From positions 446,704-510,703 of the forward strand of contig QKWP01000101.1 of NCBI GenBank assembly GCA_003550325.1: a stretch of 64,000 bases of DNA. Reading direction: 5' to 3'. This DNA is from Gigaspora rosea (lineage: Eukaryota; Glomeromycota; Glomeromycetes; Diversisporales; Gigasporaceae). Numbering within the stretch: the stretch's first letter is position 1; every line of letters starts with the position of its first letter. Shown here in pieces: positions 56,540 to 64,000 of the stretch. Both the position numbers and the translations under genes were made by a program. Under the pieces are notes generated by a model, which was given only the letters and a program-made list of their open reading frames with translations, did not search any database and had not been told where the DNA came from.

Positions 56540-57485
56540 TAAAGTAAAGGCTCACAATAGTATAGTATAGAACAAACTTGTGGACAAGTTAGCAAAAGAA
56601 GCAGCATATCTAGAAAAAGACTGGAAGTGGATACCAACTAACTCTACACGGTGGAATGCATTTCTATAGTGGAATGTAAAACATATCGACACCTGTCCTG
56701 TAAGTTCATTTTGCGGTTAAAGAGAAGAGTCTTTGAGAGAAGATGTCTCCTTTCAAGTAAAAGTCTAGCAGCAGAATATAATTATAATAGTGATAAGTTA
56801 GACTGGTCTTACAGATAGGCAAGGCTTAAAGAATTGGAAGGAGTTAGATGTAGAGGAATGGAAAGCAGTTTCAAATTAATACTATGAATCAAAGGAATGT
56901 TCCAACTTCTCCCAACATTGAATGAGTTGCGTACGCTAAGCCTTGTTGTATAAGTCACCAAACTGTATTTTGTGCAAGAAGGGGACTAAAGAAACTATGA
57001 GATATTTAATTCAGTGTAGTTTTGCGGAGAAGATGTGGTAGGAAACAGAAAACACAGCACTAGGTACTGCATGTGCAGTACTTTTGGATGAAGCAAGGCT
57101 CGTGCTAAGTGCCTGGGACCTAAATAAAATTCTGTTAAATGATAGTAAAGAAGTTCGTTTTAAGAAAAAAAAAGTTTATTTAAATGGTCTCACAGAAAGG
57201 GAGAAACTCTAGTTATTGTATAAGAAGGGTCTGTCTAGAAAGGACACAAGAATTTGTATAGATGCGATTTTGTATATAGTACAAGAAGGTTTTTACCATA
57301 TTATCTAAAAGGAGAGATGTAATGAAGTTATTAAGTGAAAAAAAGGAGTTGGTATAGAGAGATCTCTGAAAAGAAAATGTAAAGATTTTAAAGTTCGAAA
57401 CAAAGAGCCACTCGATCCAGAGCTCATAGAGTCTAAAAGAAAAAACAGAGAGCAAAAAAACAGAAGAAACAAGGGGTGAAAGATT
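56540..57485 (+). pseudogene. LINE reverse-transcriptase ORF, C-terminal remnant (RNase H end and zf-RVT)
   Basis: Blocks in order: KLVDKLAKEAAYLEKDWKW (end of the RNase H domain, D.LAK.A), PTNSTRWNAF, a decayed stretch, LYKSPNCILCKKGTKETMRY and LIQCSFAEKMW. The second pair is the zf-RVT finger C-x2-C...H-x3-C, with the histidine changed to tyrosine (TAT at 57003-57005). Then come ENTALGTACAVLLDEARLVLS and a Lys/Arg-rich tail to about 57480. At least ten stops are present and the RT core itself is not in the window. No poly(A) or target duplication was found. Confidence 0.8.
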
Positions 57486-57489
57486 CATT

Positions 57490-58150
57490 GAATGAGTTAG
57501 ATTGAGAACTTTATATTAAGTCAAATAAGGGTTCACATATAGTAAGTTGGTAGATATGAAAGTAGTTTTTTTTATATACATTGTTGACCTATAGAAATTA
57601 TACAAAAGTGATCATAACTTTTGATCCACTAATCCAAATTGAATGAAATGACCACTATTCGAATCAGCCCATCAAGACGGTTCTAACGAGCTATAGATCA
57701 TCCTGATATGATTACTAGATGATAAGATCGGAACCAATTAACAATCAATATAGGATCTGCAATCTGATTGGCTGAGGACCTTTTGCGCGAATGTCTTTAC
57801 ATGTATTACTTCTAAAACATGTCATATTTATAGCATATATTCTAGATATTTTATTTATTATACATATATTATTTATTTCATATATTACATTTCTATTACA
57901 TATACTATATATTTTATTAATAATAGTTATAGCATATATTACACATATAGTAGATATAGTCTGTTACATTTGTGAAAAATCAAAATATATAAAAGCAGCT
58001 GATGTGGACCCCAAGTTCAACATCGAGTTTTCATACTCTTTTACTAATAAATACATTTATTTATTATATAAATTAAACAATTATTAGTATCCTCATATAC
58101 TTTTAATTGTAGCCACTTTCGTAATTGCAAATTGCCTTAAATCTTCTTTG
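57490..58150. other. AT-rich spacer
   Basis: No gene recognised. 57800-57960 is a run of ATATATTACATAT-like repeats whose open frame (57791-58087) is hydrophobic by composition only. Confidence 0.45.
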
Positions 58151-58413
58151 TTAAGGGTAGGGTGAACATAGATCATTTTTCATATGATCTACGTGGTATA
58201 TCAAAATTTTATATAGTAAATAAAAAAATGCTTCTGATAAATTTTTTTAAGATCTTGACCAATTTGTATAAAATTTATATAATAGGTAGTTTCAAATAGT
58301 TTGTTTATAATAATGAAGTTGCGCAATATCCATTGCTTTAAAAAAATCAACTTAATATATAATTAAATTTTTGTAGGACGCTATATGTTTTTTGTAGGTT
58401 GTACAAAAAATGA

Positions 58414-59901
58414 CAGATACAGGGTGTAGGTGAGATTTTCTGGGTCATGTGGACTCCGACTCTCCGACCTACTCCCAGGTGATCGATTTCGTATTACAAA
58501 TAAGTTTTTTTTTTGATTATCTATTTTTTGATCATCTGTTGTTTTTTTTTCCATTATACTTTCGTCTGTTATTTTATTTTTTTTATTTAACTCTTTGTTT
58601 TTCCTTCATAGTTTTTGGAATCACCTTTGGAGTGGTCGCTAAAGACACCGTTAGAGACCCGTTGGAGTCGCCGTTGGTGTCGCCATTGGTGCCGTATATT
58701 GTTGTTGCAGATGTCGTTATTAGAACTTTCGTTTGTTTTCTATTTTGCGTGTCGGTAGTGATTCGTTTTTGCCGTGTAATCGCCTTTAGTTCCATAGTTC
58801 TGATTTTGAAGCTAGGGAAAGTATGTTTTTTTTTCGTTAGTTATAAATGCGTTAACATGTTACTAATGCTTGTTTCCTTTTTTTTAGCGTTTTTAACTTT
58901 CCTAGAAGTTGTGGTGCATGCGCTGTTGGAGTCGCCGTTTGTTCGAAATAGTGTTATTGGAATTGGGGCATTCGCTGTTAGAGTCACCACTTGTTCGAGA
59001 CGAAATTGGGGCATGCGCTATTAGAGTCGCAGATGGTGTTGTTGGATGGTGCAAGTACTTGCGCGGTTTAGGGTTAGAGTTAGTCGGATGGTGCAGGTAC
59101 TTGCGCGGTTTAGGGTTAGGGTTAGAGTTAGGATTAGTATAGTATTAGGTTAGAAAGGTTTATGTAAATAATTATGAAATATAATAAGGAAAATAATTTA
59201 AAATAAAATAAATAATTTAAAATAAGATAAATAATTTAATAAAAAAAATAAATAGAAAATAAAACTTACTATCAAAAAAAACTACTAAAAAGAGCTTCCG
59301 AAGTGTTTTTTATTCAATTGTAAAGAGGGCTTTTTTTTAATTACTTCGCCACTTTAGTACTATACATATGTACGTCGTATACTAATAACAGATAATAAAA
59401 AAATAATTTAAAAATAAATAATTAAATAAAATAAACAAATTAAAAATAACGAATTATAAGATAAAAAAAAAAAATTAAAAAAAAAGTTAAAAAAATAAAA
59501 AATAAAAAAAAGGCGCACAAGAACGTAATTTCAAAGTTTGGTTCGAATTAAACTTAATTTAGACTAAAATTTGAAATTACACCCTTGTATGCTATTTCCA
59601 AACAACTTAGAGTGAAGCGGTCAGTAGGTTTAGAAGTTAGTATAAATTTTTTTTTCTTTCCGTATATTTTTTTTACTAATACAGTATATTTTTATGATAG
59701 GGCAAAGTATTTGTTTTGAATTTTCTTTATTGAATGCTACACTCGATCTTGAAATGTGATTGGATTCTGATCACGTGCAGATAGTATTTTAGTAGCGATC
59801 TAGAGTAGTTAAATCGATCACGTGATTACGTGATCCCAACTTGGATCGGAGATCGGGTTATCACGTGACCTGGAAAATCTCACCTACATCCTGGTGCTCT
59901 C
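58414..59901. mobile_element. 1.49-kb MULE-like non-autonomous element
   Basis: Inverted termini share ATGTAGGTGAGATTTTC or GTGTAGGTGAGATTTTC followed by GGGTCATGTG/AGGTCACGTG. The flanks ACAAAAAATGA and ACAAAAAATTGA look like an 11-12 bp target duplication. The interior holds T-rich DNA, a GAGTCGCCGTTG repeat (58650-59040), TTTAGGGTTAGGGTTAGAG at about 59076-59140 and an A-rich stretch (59160-59520). The open frame at 58449-59024 is low complexity. No transposase. Confidence 0.7.
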
Positions 59902-59949
59902 ACAAAAAATTGATTGGTCAGATCATATGATGTTTACATGTAAATCATA

Positions 59950-60291
59950 TGGAGTGCTCCGTATTAAAAGGGCCCATTTTTACATTTATCTCATTTTGAG
60001 ATAATCGAGCTTAACCACTTGTTTTGATTTTCGGACTGATCCGGGATTAATTAAATTTCACTATTTTGATTGGTTAAAGACGGCATGTGACTATCGGATA
60101 ATCTCGTGACGTGTTGGCTCTACGCAGCCTCATGTAATTTTTCTTTTTACATTATCTTGATTTTTTATTATGCAAATCGACTTTCATTAATAATTGAAAA
60201 ATATCAGTCATGTCAAAATTTACATGAATTTGATAAAAACTCATTTTTCAAAAAATTGTAAAAATGGGCCCTTTTAATACGGAGCACTCCA
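59950..60291. mobile_element. TA-flanked MITE (Tc1/mariner-like)
   Basis: Near-perfect inverted termini of about 35 bp (TGGAGTGCTCCGTATTAAAA, then GGGCCCATTTTTACA) bound 342 bp. Removing the element and one TA restores AATCATATGATATCAT as in 49670-50048. TA duplication suggests Tc1/mariner (inference). Confidence 0.85.
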
Positions 60292-60375
60292 TATGATATC
60301 ATATAAATTGGTTACACAAAGTTGATCTACAATTGATTTTATATGAAATTGGAAATTTGTATACCCTACCCTTAA

Positions 60376-61480
60376 GTTTTATTAAAAAATGCCTTCCGAC
60401 TTAGATATACCACAGTAACAAAGTGAGATTACACAAAGTATTCACTATCTAAGATTGCTCTAGTTACCTAATATCTTCGAAGAAGTGGATATAGAATAAC
60501 AACAAAATTTTGTTTTGAAGATAGCTGAGGACTCTCGTAGAAATATATGAAAAAAATCGTATGTAGCTGCGAGACTATCAAACATTAGTGCAGCAACCGT
60601 ACCTGAGCACTAGTGGAGTAAACCAGGTATTAGCCTACAATATAGTTAGTTTTGAGTTCATGTAATTTTTACGTAAACTGCTAATAAAGTAGAGCATGGT
60701 TGTTAAGTTTAAAAATATATATATATATATACAGTATATATAGATTTTTAAACTTTGGCAAATCTTGTTATTGCTTTACCGGTATTTATAGCTATATATA
60801 TGCATGAACATATACAAATTTTAATTTATTAATACAAGACAACTTCATTTGGTTACTTCTAATAGCACCTAAATGCGACCCAACATAGTCAACCCCAGAG
60901 AGGTCAACACTGAGGAAACCCTTTATGAGGTTACTATTCAACCCAGAATTTCACCAAGTCAGCTCGGCAGTGCCACGAGTTCATATAGTATTATGTGTTT
61001 CAAACTTAGGCCTTACATTACGTCTCGTGACTTCAGTTATTCCAAATCGGAGTTCTGACATAGCTTTCTTCACAGCTACAAATTCTCGAAATAACAGCTG
61101 CCCAATTAAGTCTGTCCAGGGACCTGGCAAAATTTGAAAATAAATTTTTTCAAATTTTTCCAATTTTTGGTCTGTATCTTGATATTTTCAAATTTTTGTG
61201 TTTTAGCCAAATTTTTTCAAATTTTTGATAATTTTTAGAAAACGTGTGATCTCTGGTCAATAAAAATGAGACAATAAAATTTTGTGAATAAATTTTTAAG
61301 TATTTGGGAACCCAAAAAATCATGGGTCCAAAATTTTATATAAAGTCTGGTCGGAAGATTTAGGAATTGTGGTACGTATTTGTCAGAAAGTTTTGAAATT
61401 GAAATAAATTTTTTACTTGTTCTAGTTATACAAAGATTAGAATATTTGATTGGTCATTTTTTATCCAAATTTATCCAAAT
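60376..61480. other. Spacer with weak coding-like block
   Basis: 60870-61140 is less AT-rich and has overlapping open frames on both strands, none recognised. 61130-61260 is TTTTCAAATTTTT low complexity. Confidence 0.35.
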
Positions 61481-61484
61481 TAGA

Positions 61485-62110
61485 GGTAGTAAATGAATCC
61501 GGATTTATATTTATATCCGGATTAATCTGGTTTTTAAACAAATTCAGATTCAATTTTTTGAACCAACTATATCCGCATATAATATAATCTGAATATAATA
61601 TATAACTGAATACAATATACAATCCGGATACTATATATAATCCAGAAACAAGATATAATCCAGATATAATGTATAATCCGGATATATGTATCAAAAGAAA
61701 ACATGCCATTGGGTTTCACTTATATTTTGTATCAGGCACAATCTCTAATAAATTAGATGGATTGTATTTGGTACAAAATATAACTGAAATTCTGATGAAC
61801 GAAGTTACATCATTGCTATTTAACCGTATATAGATTTATATCCAGATATAGATAGATTTATATCCGGATTTAGATTTGTATCCGGATTTAAATTTGTATC
61901 CAAATTTAGATTGTATCTGGATTTAGATTTATATCCAGATTAATCAAAATATATTTATATCCGGATTTAAATAAAATTAATCTGGATTCGTTTTTTTTAA
62001 TTCTAGTTATATCCAAATTGAAAAATCATCTTGGTTCTAACTCCAACCAAATATTTACTGATATCCAAATAAATTTTTGTGATTTGATATCCAAATTTTT
62101 CCAGGTCTCC
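61485..62110. repeat. ATCCGGAT array
   Basis: Dozens of ATCCGGATTTATAT and ATATAATCCGGATA units. The core is self-complementary, so the array reads much the same on both strands. Many cores have become ATCCAGAT, ATCTGGAT or ATCCAAAT. Confidence 0.85.
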
Positions 62111-62323
62111 AAGTTTGTTGTATGATGTCCTAAGTCTCTGTAACTCCAGAGGGTTTTTCGCGGTGTTTCAGTTCTCTAACCGGCTAGCTTTTATTATTTT
62201 ACCTTTGGGAGGAATTGAATTGGCAACCTTGTAATTTGTATTCTCAGAATATAACTACTATGCTATCAACTCAAAGAACTATTACATATAATAATATTGT
62301 CTATACAATAATTATAAAATGTA

Positions 62324-62608
62324 CCTATAGTCAGTGTTATTACAGAACAGCTTTGGACAGTAGTTTGGACAATTTTGGACAATTATATAAAGTAAGATTA
62401 TTTAAATTTTATCAAAACAACCTATTTTAATTTTAACTGGAATGTGTTTAGCTCACCAAAAAATATATAATTATATATTTTTTAGACAAATTTATTAATT
62501 ATTAAAGCCTGTATAAGCTTTGGAAAATCTTGGATATTTGGACATTTTGGACATGAACAAGGCCAAAAAAGGCCTTGAATAGCTAAAACATACAATACTG
62601 CCTATAGT
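62324..62608. mobile_element. hAT-like MITE, uninterrupted copy
   Basis: CCTATAGT is duplicated at 62324-62331 and 62601-62608. The 269-bp element (62332-62600) begins CAGTGTTATTAC and ends CATACAATACTG. It shares the GACAATTTTGGACAATT block and the GGCCAAAAAAGGCC palindrome-like block with 55218-55870. Confidence 0.8.
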
Positions 62609-62669
62609 GTTGAATACTATATATAATTTTTACTAATAAACTTAAACTTAGAGTGCATTTTTAGAATAA

Positions 62670-62810
62670 AGAGGAGTTATATACTATAATATAAGTTTAT
62701 ACTGTATACAGTTCCAATTTCAGTTTTCATAAGGTTTTTAGAAGTTCTAAATATTTTTATTTAGAGTACCTAATCCTATTTACTTAGTACATTTTTGAGA
62801 AATATAGTTC
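62670..62810. repeat. Decayed fragment of the GTGATCAT MITE
   Basis: Matches 19332-19420 (ATAAGGTTTTTAGAAGTTCT, TTTAGAGTACC, CTTAGTACATTTTTGAGAAA). Differences are mainly transitions. No second terminus is seen. Confidence 0.55.
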
Positions 62811-63354
62811 AATACCATAGATGCATTTAGTAAACTTGTATTTATAAATTAATATATTTTATTATATAATAATATATTTTATTAAGAATTTAATATTTTT
62901 GCATATGTGCACTGTAGCTAGGCCTTCACATAGGCCAGGTAATAGCAATACCAGGATGCTGAATAATCTATGTGAGGTCATAGTTGAAAAATAGCTAATA
63001 GAGGCCCATTCTTTAAAAAAGGTTATATTTGAAAAGTAGGTATTAGAAAAAAAAATTATATTTGAAAACTGCTAATGACAAAATAGGTATATTTAAATGA
63101 ATGCTAATGGGATAATTTTTATAAATGTTATATTTGAAATGTGCTAATAAAAAATCTGGGCTATAATAGTAACCTGGCAGGTAAAAAGAAGAGAGATGAA
63201 AAGAAAGAAAGAAGTAAAAAGGAGAGAGTGATAAAAGGAGAAAGGGGTAAAAGAGAAAGAGGGTAAAAATTGTGCAAAATGGTGGGGGGGGTTTTTTTTG
63301 ACAAAACTTTGATCAAGGATATTTCTGCTAGTGTTCTGACCCATCACAAAAATC

Positions 63355-63480
63355 CCAACCTGGGTCACCCGGGTGATATGGTGAACACTAGGTAATAAAA
63401 AAATTCTGCTACAAGTCACCTGGGTTACCTGGGTGAACACTAGGTAATAAAAAAAATTTTGCTATGAGTCACCCGCAGGT
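63355..63480. repeat. Tandem CACCCGGGTG units
   Basis: Two units of about 57 bp share GTGAACACTAGGTAATAAAA and CACCCGGGTG or its transition variants (CACCTGGGT). Confidence 0.7.
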
Positions 63481-63640
63481 AGGCAGTCTAATTCTAAAAA
63501 AAAAACAAAAAAAAAAAAAGGAAAATTCCAATCTGCATATCAACCAATAATACAAAATCAGTTTATTAGTAAAAATATAATAATCAATTACATCATAATT
63601 ACTTATATCGATACATACAAATTTTTTTATTAAAATTGAG

Positions 63641-63951
63641 TTTTGCTAAATCTCACTGGCAGTGATTATCACCGCTTATATGTTCAACCAATTAGATCGT
63701 ATGTTCTTGTGTAACCAAAACAAAAACAAAAAATAACGAAACTAAGAAAAAATCTAAAAAATCTTAGACAACAAAATATTTTACTATGATAACTTATCTT
63801 AGGGAACTAAGTAAAAGTTTTTAGCACAAAATTTTACATATAATATGCCTCTCTAACCCTAATCCTAACCCTAACTCTAAACCCTAATCTTAGTTTTTTA
63901 AAAAGTTTATTATAGAGCGGTGATGATTACCGCCAGTGAGATTTAGTAAAA
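63641..63951. mobile_element. MITE of the GTGATCAT family, copy 3
   Basis: Termini GCTAAATCTCACTGGCAGTG and the inverted CGCCAGTGAGATTTAGTAAA give about 35-bp TIRs. TTTATTAAAATT occurs next to both ends and may be the target duplication. The interior holds CTAACCCTAATCCTAACCCT. Confidence 0.7.
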
Positions 63952-64000
63952 TTTATTAAAATTTATCATCTCGAAAAATACAATCTATCTAAACCTACCC

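Larger units (their letters stand above)
58155..60371. mobile_element. TTAA-flanked MITE with two nested insertions
   Basis: TTAA at 58151-58154 and 60372-60375. Termini GGGTAGGGTGAAC and the inverted GTATACCCTACCC. The body matches 49670-50048 base for base over long stretches. The inserts at 58414-59901 and 59950-60291 interrupt it at points that are continuous in the reference copy. Confidence 0.85.

Noticed and set aside
58449..59024. 191-codon hydrophobic open frame as a membrane protein
   Set aside because: It spans T-rich low complexity and the GAGTCGCCGTTG repeat inside a TIR element; hydrophobicity follows from T content.
59076..59140. True telomere or chromosome end
   Set aside because: Only a few irregular TTAGGG units, in the middle of a nested transposon.

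Overview
The window is a very AT-rich eukaryotic sequence with short GT-AG introns (about 70-210 bp), one long intact multi-exon gene, many decayed gene copies and an exceptional density of small inverted-repeat transposons. The gene families (hybrid histidine kinases, TKL-type kinases, a P450, a sacsin-like protein fused to BTB) and the repeat style point to an arbuscular mycorrhizal fungus (Glomeromycotina, Rhizophagus-like). This is inferred from family resemblance and composition; no marker gene is present.

Layout. 1-12.5 kb: repeat country, with the end of a TIR element, PIF/Harbinger-like MITEs with TTA duplications, a 5'-truncated retroposon with a perfect 16-bp target duplication, and a 2.8-kb non-autonomous LTR element on the minus strand with recognisable PBS and PPT. 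12.5-17.4 kb: a probable 4.9-kb TIR element holding three histidine-kinase gene fragments in both orientations. 17.4-21 kb: a duplicated segment at a single-base N, a 10-bp satellite and AT-rich spacer.

21.07-31.04 kb: the one gene that looks intact. It has 14 exons encoding 2,880 residues with two sacsin (SIRPT/HATPase) modules and a C-terminal BTB domain. All splice phases close. One intron uses a GC donor and one carries a MITE.

31-41 kb: spacer with a protein-kinase pseudogene, short palindromic tracts, a MITE with an 11-bp target duplication and a cytochrome P450 pseudogene. 41.5-48.3 kb: a MITE, a 2.6-kb long-inverted-repeat element with nested TIR units, then a complete 3.56-kb Mutator-like element with about 75-bp TIRs, a perfect 10-bp target duplication and a transposase killed by a frameshift and three stops.

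48.3-64 kb: nested MITE stratigraphy. Three copies of a TTAA-flanked MITE are present, one uninterrupted and two interrupted by a foldback, a tRNA-derived SINE, a MULE-like element and a TA-flanked MITE. There are also two hAT-like MITEs (one interrupted, one empty), a LINE reverse-transcriptase C-terminal remnant, ATCCGGAT arrays and terminal MITEs.

Together the window reads as one long-lived chaperone/adaptor gene in a landscape dominated by small DNA transposons and LINE-type retroposition. Repeats and broken genes seem to decay largely by C-to-T transitions, consistent with cytosine methylation. Two single-N positions mark uncertain assembly joins at repeats. All coordinates of repeats were read by eye and may be off by a few bases.
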